Counted from the stretch's first letter, positions 1 to 6,539 are shown. The stretch: 9,553 bases of DNA from Thermoflexia bacterium (GCA_030605705.1 JAUWHU010000193.1:1-9553), one strand, 5' to 3'. A program made the numbers and translations. Notes: generated by a model not told the origin, from the letters alone.

Positions 1-1188
1 AACGTTGATCAAACGGTAGATTTCTCAGAGTTTACTTTGTTTATTGGACAACAGGCAACGGGAAAATCGTTGATGATGCAACTATTTTACTTTTTCCGAT
101 CGCTGCGTTATCTGGTCGCTGCTAAGGCATCAGAAGAGGAAGTTTCTAGAGGGAAAAATGAACTCGTGCGGTCCCTGTTGGATCGTTTGCGCCGGGGCAT
201 CGTTAGAGAACGAAGTCGGGCATTCGCCGCATTGGTGGAAGGAACAGTTAAGTTGGCATACACACCACCTACGGGAGGGGAAAAATGGCGTTTGAGCATT
301 TCGGGGGGGACTTTGCGAACAACAGTTTTCAGGAAATCTCCTCTCCTTACCTTGCTTCGGGATTGGACATCGGGTCAATCCTGGAGGGAACGAGGGCAGA
401 AAAAACTCCCGGCGCTTTATGTTCCTGCTGAACGCAGTTTTTATTCCCGATACCTGAATGCCGGTGCGGGTGTGTTATCCTCTCCGGAACTCCCCCTGAC
501 CATGCTGACATTTACAGATGCTATAGAGAGGGCGAAACAGACCTATCAATCTTGGACGGATGGTATTCCTCCTACACCGGAAGGACAAAAGATATGGTAT
601 CTGGCTAAGAAAGCCCTGGCGGGGGAGGCCTATATTCCTACTCACGGCCCTAAGCTCTGGAAATGGCGCACGCCACAAGGAAAGATATTAGATTTAGAGA
701 TGGCTTCATCAGGGCAGATGGAAGCGTGGCCTTTAGTTTTGATTGCTGCTTCTCTTTTCTCGTGGCGGAATGAAGGCTTGCTGGATGACAACTTTTACCT
801 TTGCATTGAAGAGCCGGAGACACATTTACATCCCGCCGCTCAAGTGGCGATGGTGGAATTACTGGCGTATTTGGTCAATCAAGGATTCAATGTGGTGGTA
901 ACGACGCACTCGTTGACGGTGTTGTATGCGTTGAATAATCTTCTTGTGGCTTCAGACCTGGGGGACTATGAGGAGGAAAAAATCCCGCAACTGGAAGTGC
1001 GCTTGCGGCGCGGTCAGGTCGGCGTGTACTTTTGCTCCCCCGATGGAGAGGTCGTGGAGTTGGTGGACGAGGAAACAGGCTTGATTCCTGAAGGGCAATT
1101 GGCTGCAGTGGATGAGGCATTGGACACACAATTGAACCGCTTGGAATTTCTGCGGGCTTATGGCACTACAGGGAAACGTAATGTGTGA
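1..1188 (+). CDS. ABC/SMC-type AAA ATPase (AAA_15/AAA_21-like), 5' partial
   Basis: The frame is open from the first base, so the true start lies upstream; 395 codons are visible. An internal TTG at 37 is a poor start because it falls just before the Walker A motif. Motifs, numbered from the first visible codon: Walker A GQQATGKS (16-23); a VPAER motif (about 141-145); an ABC-signature-like SSGQ (236-239); Walker B plus D-loop YLCIEEPETHLHP (266-278); and the H-switch VVVTTHS (298-304). This order, with about 210 residues between Walker A and the signature, fits OLD/RecF/SMC-like single-chain ATPases found in defence systems and in many uncharacterised two-gene operons. No fused nuclease or TOPRIM domain is seen, since the protein ends about 90 residues after the H-switch. 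Its last 8 nt overlap the next gene. Base composition is clearly more AT-rich than the dcw genes, suggesting transfer. The ATPase assignment is firm; the biological role is unknown. Confidence 0.9.
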   Translation, partial: NVDQTVDFSEFTLFIGQQATGKSLMMQLFYFFRSLRYLVAAKASEEEVSRGKNELVRSLLDRLRRGIVRERSRAFAALVEGTVKLAYTPPTGGEKWRLSISGGTLRTTVFRKSPLLTLLRDWTSGQSWRERGQKKLPALYVPAERSFYSRYLNAGAGVLSSPELPLTMLTFTDAIERAKQTYQSWTDGIPPTPEGQKIWYLAKKALAGEAYIPTHGPKLWKWRTPQGKILDLEMASSGQMEAWPLVLIAASLFSWRNEGLLDDNFYLCIEEPETHLHPAAQVAMVELLAYLVNQGFNVVVTTHSLTVLYALNNLLVASDLGDYEEEKIPQLEVRLRRGQVGVYFCSPDGEVVELVDEETGLIPEGQLAAVDEALDTQLNRLEFLRAYGTTGKRNV

Positions 1189-1735
1189 TTTGGAAGCTTA
1201 TCTCACCTTTGATTCATCTAAACATTCGACGTATAGTCTGCGCGATGTCGGATCGAGCGGGCGTCTCCGGATCAAGATGGGGCCAGGGGAGATACTGCGA
1301 GAATACGACTTGGAGGCGTATTTTGGACCACGAGCTATCCAACGGCCTGATAGATTGCTATTGGGGCGGATCGGACAGGGGTCGTGGGTGGTGGTGTTAC
1401 TGGAGTGCAAGAGTCATACGGGATGGGAACATGCCCTCCAAAAATTCCGGGCTGTGTTGCCCGTTTTTTGCCGGGGACAGGAGGAAGGTGAGATGCACCA
1501 TCGCGCGTGTGCTCCTTTGATGCCTGGAGGGAAAGGCCACCGTGTCTTGGCTGTGGTCGCGGGCCAGGTGGGTGCAGAAATGCGCCGGCAGGCCCCCAGG
1601 CGAGGGAACAGGCGGATCGTAGAGCGCGAGAAGGCCAGGCTCAGTTGTGGGGGGAAAACCATCCCCGTGTTGCCGCCGATGCGGCGAGATTTCGCCTCGC
1701 TGAAGGCGTTTTGGTGTAAATTGGGAATTTCGTAA
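1181..1735 (+). CDS. Hypothetical protein with PD-(D/E)XK nuclease-like motif, partner of the upstream ATPase
   Basis: 184 aa from the ATG at 1181, chosen because AGGGA (1170-1174) lies 6 nt upstream and the start overlaps the ATPase stop by 8 nt, which suggests translational coupling. An in-frame ATG at 1160 would add 7 residues but lacks a clear ribosome binding site. I do not recognise a named family. The best signal is RPDRLLL (55-61) followed by a hydrophobic strand and LLECKS (73-78), giving Asp57, Glu75 and Lys77. This is the spacing of the PD-(D/E)XK nuclease core, with Glu37 (in GPGEIL) as a possible helix-A acid and an ALQKF helix after the core. A second hydrophobic strand (HRVLAVVAG) follows, and the C-terminal part is basic. 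No signal peptide or membrane segment is seen. It ends 12 nt before murC, so the pair probably shares a transcript with it. The nuclease call rests on a short motif only and could be a related non-catalytic fold. Confidence 0.7.
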   Translation: MCDLEAYLTFDSSKHSTYSLRDVGSSGRLRIKMGPGEILREYDLEAYFGPRAIQRPDRLLLGRIGQGSWVVVLLECKSHTGWEHALQKFRAVLPVFCRGQEEGEMHHRACAPLMPGGKGHRVLAVVAGQVGAEMRRQAPRRGNRRIVEREKARLSCGGKTIPVLPPMRRDFASLKAFWCKLGIS

Positions 1736-1747
1736 GGAAATGAAACG

Positions 1748-3124
1748 ATGTTGTTAGCAACATTCCACCACATTCACATCGTGGGTATCGGCGGGGCGGG
1801 GATGTCCGCCATCGCCCGCGTGCTGCGTGGACGCGGGTTCGCGGTGCAAGGCTCCGACCGTAGCGCGGGGCGACTGGTCGCCGCGCTGCGGGACGAGGGT
1901 ATCCCCGTCGCGATCGGGCACGCGGCGGAGAATATCGCCGGCACCGACCTGGTGCTGGCCTCGTCTGCTGTGCCGGAGGATAACCCTGAATTGGCGGCGG
2001 CCCGCGCACAGGGTATTCGCGTCATGCGCCGCCCGGAATTTTTGCCGTTGCTCACCGCCGGCTATGACGTTATCGCCGTGGCGGGCGCGCACGGCAAGAC
2101 GACTGTGACCGGGATGCTCACGACCATCCTGCTGGCGGCGGGCCGCGATCCCACCTACATCATCGGCGGCGTGGTCAACAACTTAGGAACCAACGCTCAC
2201 GCCGGGCAGGGGCCGCTCTTCGTCATCGAGGCGGATGAGTACCGCAACACTTTCCTGGCGCTGGAACCGCAGATCGCCGTGATCACTAACGTGGAGTACG
2301 ATCATCCTGATTGCTTCCCCAACGCCCGCATGTTGCGGCTGGCCTTCGGCGATTTCGTGGAGCGTATCCGCGCGGGCGGCGCGCTGGTGGCCTGTTACGA
2401 CGACCCGGTGGCTCACGCGCTGGGAGCCTCGTTCCACGCCAACGGCGGACGCCTGCTTCTCTACGGCAAACGCCCGGCGGCAGGCGTGGCCTGGTGCGCG
2501 GAGGACATCCGTCCCGGTGAGCGGGGGAGCGACTTTGTCGCGGTACACGAGGGGCAGCCGCTGGGGACGGTGCGCTTGCAGGTTCCTGGCGCGCACAACG
2601 CGGTGAACGCGCTGGCGGCGCTGGCCGTCGTCACCGAGCTCGGCGTGCCCTTCGACGCGGCCCGCGCGGGACTGGAGCAATTCGCGGGAACGGCGCGGCG
2701 TTTCGAGGTCTTAGGCGAAGCGCAGGGTGTGGTGGTCGTGGACGATTACGCCCATCACCCGACGCAGATCCGCGCGGTGCTGGCTGCGGCGCGCCAGCGC
2801 TACCCCGGCCACCGGCTCATCGCTGTCTGGCAGCCGCACACCTTCAGCCGGGTCCAGGCGCTGTGGGATGATTTCCTGACATCTTTCGCTGGGGCCGACG
2901 AGGTGTTGGTGTTGCCCATCTACGCGGCGCGCGAGGTGGACGATGGCTCCGTCAGTCACCAGCAGCTGGCGGACCAAATGCGACATCCGGCGGTCGCGGC
3001 GGCAGCTTCGTTGGAGGCTGCGACGCAAGCCCTGGCGGCGGAAGTTCGTCCCGGCGACGTCGTCTTGCTGCTGGGAGCGGGCGATGAGTATCTTGTCGGG
3101 GAACGTTTGTTGGAAAAAATGTAA
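1748..3124 (+). CDS. murC: UDP-N-acetylmuramate--L-alanine ligase
   Basis: Cytoplasmic Mur ligase that joins L-Ala to UDP-MurNAc using ATP, the first amino-acid addition in peptidoglycan precursor synthesis. At 458 aa it is full length. In order: N-terminal Rossmann motif GIGGAGMS (13-20) and GSD (35-37); the ATP-binding P-loop GAHGKTTVTGM (113-123); EADEYRNTFL (161-170) followed by NVEYDHPD (181-188) in the central domain; GAHNAVNALAA (281-291); the C-terminal domain arginine in ARRFE (316-320); DYAHHPTQI (333-341); WQPHTFSRV (361-369); and the terminal GAGDE (443-447). DYAHHPT and HTFSR separate MurC from MurD, MurE and MurF. The start follows AAGGAA (1734-1739) by 8 nt and lies 12 nt after the upstream stop, so it is probably cotranscribed with the ATPase pair. 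In many dcw clusters the gene at this upstream position is murG. The GC content is much higher than in the ATPase gene. Confidence 0.98.
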   Translation: MLLATFHHIHIVGIGGAGMSAIARVLRGRGFAVQGSDRSAGRLVAALRDEGIPVAIGHAAENIAGTDLVLASSAVPEDNPELAAARAQGIRVMRRPEFLPLLTAGYDVIAVAGAHGKTTVTGMLTTILLAAGRDPTYIIGGVVNNLGTNAHAGQGPLFVIEADEYRNTFLALEPQIAVITNVEYDHPDCFPNARMLRLAFGDFVERIRAGGALVACYDDPVAHALGASFHANGGRLLLYGKRPAAGVAWCAEDIRPGERGSDFVAVHEGQPLGTVRLQVPGAHNAVNALAALAVVTELGVPFDAARAGLEQFAGTARRFEVLGEAQGVVVVDDYAHHPTQIRAVLAAARQRYPGHRLIAVWQPHTFSRVQALWDDFLTSFAGADEVLVLPIYAAREVDDGSVSHQQLADQMRHPAVAAAASLEAATQALAAEVRPGDVVLLLGAGDEYLVGERLLEKM

Positions 3125-3157
3125 ATGTATGAGTCTACTGAAAAAACTAGGAAATTT

Positions 3158-3318
3158 ACCACAGAGGCACAGAGAGCACAGAGAATTTAAACTTGACCTT
3201 GAAAAAATTAACTTTTTGACGTGTAAAGTGTAATTTTCTTAAACTAAACAGCAAATTTTCCCCATCTTCTCCGTTTATGGGCACTGCCTGCCCATACTAC
3301 GCTCTGTGTCTCTGTGGT
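3158..3318. repeat. 161-bp element bounded by inverted CACAGAG-rich arms
   Basis: The left arm (3158-3174, ACCACAGAGGCACAGAG) is the reverse complement of the right arm (3302-3318) with one mismatch over 17 bp. The left arm continues with a third CACAGAG at 3177. The 127-bp interior is AT-rich, unlike the flanking genes, and has no open frame of note. CACAGAG-type inverted pairs occur in the intergenic DNA of many bacteria, so a dispersed or MITE-like origin is plausible, but no transposase or clear target duplication is visible. It begins 33 nt after the murC stop. Confidence 0.75.
3216..3245 (+). promoter_or_regulatory. Possible sigma-70-type promoter for the murB leader
   Basis: TTGACG (3216-3221) matches the -35 consensus at five of six positions. 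TAAACT (3240-3245), 18 nt downstream, matches the -10 at four of six. It lies in the most AT-rich stretch of the murC-murB gap, inside the inverted-repeat element, and points toward murB. The -10 is weak and AT-rich DNA yields such matches by chance. Confidence 0.28.
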
Positions 3319-3373
3319 GAGAATAACCTTTTTTCAGGGGAGCCAAGTATCTTCTCAATAAATAGTGGTAAAT

Positions 3374-3644
3374 AGCTGTGGTCGGTCTCATTGGGGCCTT
3401 CCGCTCCAAACTTACCGACCAAAGCCCAGACGGGCACGGTCAGGAGACCGGCCCGAGCTAGAAGGTACGAAAAAGTGAGAGAAGGGAGTGAGCAATGTCA
3501 CGTTTGACCGGCTTGTTGAGTAAATTGACCGGGGTGAGGGGGCGAAAACGCGCGCGTTTCTGCGCCTATCGTTCGGAGACAATGGCTTTCAAGATGAAGC
3601 TGGTGGAGCGTGGTTGTGGCACGGTCAAGAGACCGGCCACAGCT
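3374..3644. repeat. Three copies of a 16-nt motif (GAGACCGGCCnnAGCT), forming hairpins and a 271-bp inverted repeat
   Basis: The + copies are at 3444-3459 and 3629-3644 (14 of 16 identical). A - copy is at 3374-3389 and pairs with 3629-3644 over 16 positions with one G-U. Each + copy also forms its own hairpin: CGGGC/GCCCG plus CGGTC/GACCG around an AGGA loop (3431-3455), and TGTGGC/GCCACA plus CGGTC/GACCG around an AAGA loop (3615-3641). Both have a single unpaired A on the 5' side between the two stems. The outer stems differ in sequence but both pair, as expected for compensatory change. The set could be a dispersed palindromic repeat family or a functional leader; the window alone does not decide. 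Confidence 0.8.
3379..3421 (+). promoter_or_regulatory. Nested stem-loop in the murB leader
   Basis: TGGTCGGT (3379-3386) pairs perfectly with ACCGACCA (3414-3421). Inside, TTGGGG (3391-3396) pairs with CTCCAA (3404-3409) with one G-U. The 5' strand overlaps the segment that can instead pair with 3444-3453 or with 3629-3644, so the structures exclude each other, as in attenuators. No U-run follows any of the hairpins, so it is not an intrinsic terminator. The regulatory role is inferred. Confidence 0.4.
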
Positions 3645-3674
3645 GCAGCCCCACGGAGGAAGTCACGGCGTTGA
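3495..3674 (+). CDS. Possible 59-aa basic leader protein upstream of murB
   Basis: ATG at 3495 with an AAGGGA ribosome binding site (3482-3487) 7 nt upstream opens a 59-codon frame. Its TGA stop (3672-3674) overlaps the proposed TTG start of murB in the sequence TTGA. The product is strongly basic (GRKRARF near the middle, a PRRKSRR end) with a short hydrophobic start (LTGLLSKL), two cysteines and no recognised domain. The good ribosome binding site and stop-start overlap argue for translation and coupling to murB. Against it, part of the C-terminal half is encoded by the repeat copy at 3629-3644, the protein is short, and no homologue is recognised. It could be a regulatory leader peptide, a small nucleic-acid-binding protein, or chance. 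Confidence 0.33.
   Translation: MSRLTGLLSKLTGVRGRKRARFCAYRSETMAFKMKLVERGCGTVKRPATAAAPRRKSRR
3655..3660 (+). promoter_or_regulatory. Ribosome binding site that fixes the murB start at TTG 3671
   Basis: GGAGGA lies 10 nt before the TTG at 3671. Starting there gives a 302-residue MurB of normal length. The longer in-frame alternative from the ATG at 3614 would encode 19 extra residues from repeat DNA. Confidence 0.6.
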
Positions 3675-4579
3675 GGAAAGATCACGCGGGCCGTTTGGAT
3701 GCGTTGGTACGGCGATTGGGCGCGGAGCGAGATGGTTTGTTAGCGCGTTACTCCGCCCTCGGCATCGGCGGCCCTGCCGAGGTGCTGGTCATCGCGCGGA
3801 GCCGGGATGAGCTCCTGGCGGCGGTCAGCGCGGCGCGGGAGCTGGAGATGCCCTTCAGGGTCTTCGGTGGCCTGACGAATTGCCTGCTTCCCGACGCGGG
3901 GCTACGCGGCGTGGTCATCCTCAATCGGGCGCGGCAGGCGCGTTTTGAGGCGGACACTCGCCTCTACGTCGAGGCCGGCGCGCCGCTGGCGTCACTGGCG
4001 CGGCAATCGGTGCAGCGCGGCTGGGATGGTCTGACGTGGGCCGTGAATCTGCCGGGGACGGTGGGCGGCGCCCTCGTGAATAACGCGGGCGCGTTCGGCG
4101 GGGAGATCGCCGAAGTCCTGGCCTCGGCGGAGGTACTGGGGCCGGAGGGCCGGGTGCAGGAGGTGGGGGCGGATTGGTTCCACTTTGGTTATCGCACCAG
4201 CCGGTTGCAGGAGGGTGGGGCGGATTGGATTGTGCTCGCGGCGACCTTCCAGCTGCGGCCAGGGGATGTGGAGCAGTTGCGGGCGCAGGCGGAGGAATAC
4301 GCCGCGCGTCGCCAGCGCACGCAGCCGGCGGGCCGGAGCTTAGGTTCCACGTTCAAGAATCCGCCGGGCGATTACGCCGGCCGGTTGATCGAGGCGGCGG
4401 GCCTGAAGGGCGCGCGGGTGGGGGGCATCGTCGTCTCCACGCAACACGCCAATTTTTTCATCAACGAGGGGCAGGGTACGGCGACGGATTACGCCGCTCT
4501 CATGCGGCGGGTGCAGGAAGAGGTGGCGCGTCAATTCGGTGTCCGGCTGGAGCCGGAGATTGAGGTGGTTGGGGAGTGA
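3671..4579 (+). CDS. murB: UDP-N-acetylenolpyruvoylglucosamine reductase
   Basis: FAD enzyme that uses NADPH to reduce UDP-GlcNAc-enolpyruvate to UDP-MurNAc, the substrate of MurC. From TTG 3671 it is 302 aa, typical of the family. Seen in order: YSALGIGGPAE (27-37, FAD domain entry); FGGLTN (65-70), at the FAD pyrophosphate loop where most family members read GGGSN; PGTVGGALVNNAGAFGGE (128-145); FGYRTS (172-177); GSTFKNP (225-231) with the proton-donor serine at 226; HANFFIN (259-265); and LEPEIEV (294-300), with Glu296 as the likely catalytic glutamate. The short path from YRTS to GSTFKNP indicates a type II MurB. The stop codon lies inside the first unit of a GAGTGAG heptamer array, so the last codons may have been reshaped by the repeat. 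The enzyme call is certain; the start codon is less so. Confidence 0.95.
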   Translation: MRKDHAGRLDALVRRLGAERDGLLARYSALGIGGPAEVLVIARSRDELLAAVSAARELEMPFRVFGGLTNCLLPDAGLRGVVILNRARQARFEADTRLYVEAGAPLASLARQSVQRGWDGLTWAVNLPGTVGGALVNNAGAFGGEIAEVLASAEVLGPEGRVQEVGADWFHFGYRTSRLQEGGADWIVLAATFQLRPGDVEQLRAQAEEYAARRQRTQPAGRSLGSTFKNPPGDYAGRLIEAAGLKGARVGGIVVSTQHANFFINEGQGTATDYAALMRRVQEEVARQFGVRLEPEIEVVGE

Positions 4580-4601
4580 GGAGTGAGGAGTGAGGAATTA
4601 G
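4574..4601. repeat. Heptamer tandem array GAGTGAG x3 plus a diverged unit, spanning the murB stop
   Basis: Three exact units (4574-4580, 4581-4587, 4588-4594) are followed in phase by GAATTAG (4595-4601). The murB TGA (4577-4579) is in the first unit. The array also supplies the purine-rich ribosome binding region of ddl (GAGGA, 4592-4596), so it links the end of one gene to translation of the next. Confidence 0.9.
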
Positions 4602-4602
4602 G

Positions 4603-5733
4603 ATGATGACAGAGCGGGTAAGGGTGGTAGTTTTATTCGGCGGGCGTTCCGGCGAGCACGAGGTGAGTCTGATGTCGGCGCAATCGGTGATGGAGGCGTT
4701 GGACCCGACGCGCTACGAGGTGTTGCCGGTGGGGATCACCCGCGAGGGCGCGTGGATCGTGGGGGATGATCCCCTTGCGGCTCTGCGGCGGGAGGATTTC
4801 GCAGGAACTCGCCCCGTCACTCTCCTGGCCGATCCTACTCGCCGGGGCTTGTGGCGGCTGGAGCCGAGGGAAGGAGAGGCGTGCCTGGCGCTGCTCTCGC
4901 GCGTGGACGTGGTCTTCCCGGTGCTGCACGGCACTTTTGGCGAGGATGGCGCGCTGCAGGGGCTGCTGGAACTCGCGGATGTGCCTTACGTGGGAACGGG
5001 TGTGCTGGCTTCGGCGGTGGCGATGGACAAGATCGTCTTCAAACAGGTTTGCCGGGCTGAGGGGATTCCCCTCACCCAAGACGTGGCTCTGACGCGCCGG
5101 CGCTGGGAACGGGAACCAGAGGCGGTTTTGGTGAAAATTGAAGGAAGGCTACCCTACCCGCTGTTCGTCAAGCCCGCGAATTTAGGCTCCAGCGTGGGCA
5201 TCAGCAGATGCGACGACCGGGAGGAGCTGCGCCAGGGGCTGGACGAGGCGGCGCGCTACGACCGTCGCATCTTAGTCGAAGAGGCGGTCCCCGCCGCGCG
5301 CGAGATCGAGGTGAGCGTTTTGGGCAACGAAGCGCCCCGCGCCTCGCTGCCCGGCGAGATCATCCCCAGCCGCGAGTTCTACGACTACGCGGCGAAATAC
5401 TTAGATGAGGGCGAGGAGGCTTCGGACTTGCTCGTTCCCGCGCCCCTGGATGAGGCCATGACGCAGCGGGTCCGCGAACTGGCGCTGCAGGCTTATCGCG
5501 CCATTGATGGGGCAGGGATGGCCCGCGTGGATTTCCTTCTCAGTGGGGAGACGGGGGAGCTGTATTTGAATGAGCTCAACACTATCCCCGGCTTCACCTC
5601 CATCAGCATGTATGCCAGGCTCTGGGAGGCTGCGGGAATTACTTATCCCATGTTGTTGAGTGGGCTTATTGACCTGGCGCTGGAGCGCCACGCGGAGAAC
5701 GCGCGAACCTTGCGAACCTTGCGAAGGTTTTAA
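4603..5733 (+). CDS. ddl: D-alanine--D-alanine ligase
   Basis: Cytoplasmic ATP-grasp ligase that joins two D-Ala for the end of the peptidoglycan stem peptide. Motifs: LFGGRSGEHEVSLMSA (11-26, start of the N-terminal domain), LHGTFGEDGALQG (108-120), GTGVLASAVAMDK (131-143), YPLFVKPANLGSSVGIS (185-201, ATP-grasp loop), LPGEIIPS (249-256), FYDYAAKY (259-266), and ARVDFLL with LNELNTIPGFT (307-332, metal and ATP ligands). The FYDYAAKY tyrosine motif marks a D-Ala-D-Ala enzyme, not a VanA-type D-Ala-D-Lac ligase. Either ATG of the ATGATG at 4603 could start it; GAGGA ends 6 nt before the first and 9 nt before the second. The last residues (NARTLRTLRRF) are encoded by the nine-mer and palindrome repeat at 5703-5747, which supplies the stop. 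The conserved core ends well before it, so activity should be intact. Confidence 0.97.
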   Translation: MMTERVRVVVLFGGRSGEHEVSLMSAQSVMEALDPTRYEVLPVGITREGAWIVGDDPLAALRREDFAGTRPVTLLADPTRRGLWRLEPREGEACLALLSRVDVVFPVLHGTFGEDGALQGLLELADVPYVGTGVLASAVAMDKIVFKQVCRAEGIPLTQDVALTRRRWEREPEAVLVKIEGRLPYPLFVKPANLGSSVGISRCDDREELRQGLDEAARYDRRILVEEAVPAAREIEVSVLGNEAPRASLPGEIIPSREFYDYAAKYLDEGEEASDLLVPAPLDEAMTQRVRELALQAYRAIDGAGMARVDFLLSGETGELYLNELNTIPGFTSISMYARLWEAAGITYPMLLSGLIDLALERHAENARTLRTLRRF

Positions 5734-5747
5734 ACCTTCACAAGGTT
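5703..5747. repeat. Nine-mer tandem and 16-bp palindrome at the ddl stop
   Basis: GCGAACCTT occurs twice in tandem (5703-5711, 5712-5720), followed by GCGAAGGTT. The sequence AACCTTGCGAAGGTTT (5715-5730) is the reverse complement of 5732-5747 with one mismatch and a single-base centre. Each half is itself a small hairpin (AACCTT/AAGGTT). The ddl TAA (5731-5733) is at the centre. With no following T-run it is a poor intrinsic terminator; it looks like a dispersed palindromic repeat inserted at the gene end. Confidence 0.85.
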
Positions 5748-5762
5748 AATAGGAGCACGACG

Positions 5763-6539
5763 ATGGCGAAACAACGATACCACCGGACGGCAGCTTTGCT
5801 CAACGCCCAACCGCGCCTGGCGCAGGGCGCTCGACGCCGGACCAGGCCCGTGCGGGTTCCCTGGCGGCTCCTGCTCGTTGTGACCGGTATCGTGGCTGTC
5901 GTGCTGTGGTTCTGGCTGGATGCGCGGTGGTACGTGGGCGCGAGCTGCTTGCAGATCGCCGGGACCTCTTCCCCGGAGCTGGCGCGGGAGGTGGCTTTGG
6001 GGGGCGAGGTACTGGGGCTGCACGGCCTCTGGCTGCGTTCCGGCGACGTTGTGTCGAACGTCTTGGCGACGGTACCCTCGGTGGCTGAAGTAGATGTCCA
6101 TTGTCGGGTCTACCCGGCGCAGTGTGTGATCACCGTGCGGGAGCGCCAGCCGGTACTGGTCTGGATGGCGGAGGACGGCTCGCATTGGGTTGACGCCGGT
6201 GGTGTGGTGTTCGGGGCGCTGGACGAGCGGGTGGGGCTGCCTGTCGTGACGGGGTCGCTGCCCGACGGGGAGATCTCCCCGGAGGTGTTGGCCGGCGCGC
6301 GAGCGCTGGTGGCCGCGGGCGTCCCCTCGGACGAGTTAGGATATAATCCCCAACGTGGTTTGGTCTGGAGCGACCCGCTGGGGCGACAGGTGGCCTTCGG
6401 GACCGGGGCGGATATGGCGTTGCGCTGGCGCGTCTACCAGGCGTTGGCGGCGGGGCTGGCGGATCGCGGGATTTACCCCGCGACATTGGACGTGCGTTTT
6501 CCGCGCGCTACGGTTTACTCCCTGGAAAATTCCTGGTAA
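5763..6539 (+). CDS. ftsQ: Cell division protein FtsQ/DivIB
   Basis: Single-pass membrane protein of the divisome that bridges the cytoplasmic ring and the periplasmic or extracellular septal synthases. The 258 aa comprise a basic cytoplasmic tail (1-33, with GARRRTRPVR at 22-31), one transmembrane helix (about 34-54, WRLLLVVTGIVAVVLWFWL), a POTRA domain (about 58-128, with LQIAGTSS at its start and VYPAQCVITVRERQP at its end), then the FtsQ/DivIB beta domain (HWVDAGGVVFG, 141-151, and RQVAFGTGADMALRWRVYQAL, 208-228). The order of segments and the position between ddl and ftsA support the call. AGGAG (5751-5755) is 7 nt before the start. Three cysteines (62, 114, 121) lie outside the membrane; whether they pair is unknown. 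The stop is 9 nt from ftsA, so the two are almost certainly cotranscribed. Confidence 0.93.
   Translation: MAKQRYHRTAALLNAQPRLAQGARRRTRPVRVPWRLLLVVTGIVAVVLWFWLDARWYVGASCLQIAGTSSPELAREVALGGEVLGLHGLWLRSGDVVSNVLATVPSVAEVDVHCRVYPAQCVITVRERQPVLVWMAEDGSHWVDAGGVVFGALDERVGLPVVTGSLPDGEISPEVLAGARALVAAGVPSDELGYNPQRGLVWSDPLGRQVAFGTGADMALRWRVYQALAAGLADRGIYPATLDVRFPRATVYSLENSW

Noticed and set aside
2183..2680. - strand open frames opposite murC, ftsA and ftsZ
   Set aside because: They are antisense shadows of GC-rich coding sequence with no independent domain, start signal or codon pattern.
3614..3670. murB start at ATG 3614
   Set aside because: It would add 19 residues encoded by repeat DNA with no good ribosome binding site; TTG 3671 has GGAGGA and gives normal length.
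4603..5733. VanA-type D-Ala-D-Lac ligase
   Set aside because: The FYDYAAKY motif and dcw location indicate an ordinary D-Ala-D-Ala ligase.
5715..5747. Intrinsic terminator after ddl
   Set aside because: The palindrome is strong but lacks a T-run, and ftsQ follows within 30 nt.
6342..6347. TATAAT as a promoter for ftsA inside ftsQ
   Set aside because: No -35-like sequence lies at the proper distance and it encodes conserved ftsQ sequence (GYNP).
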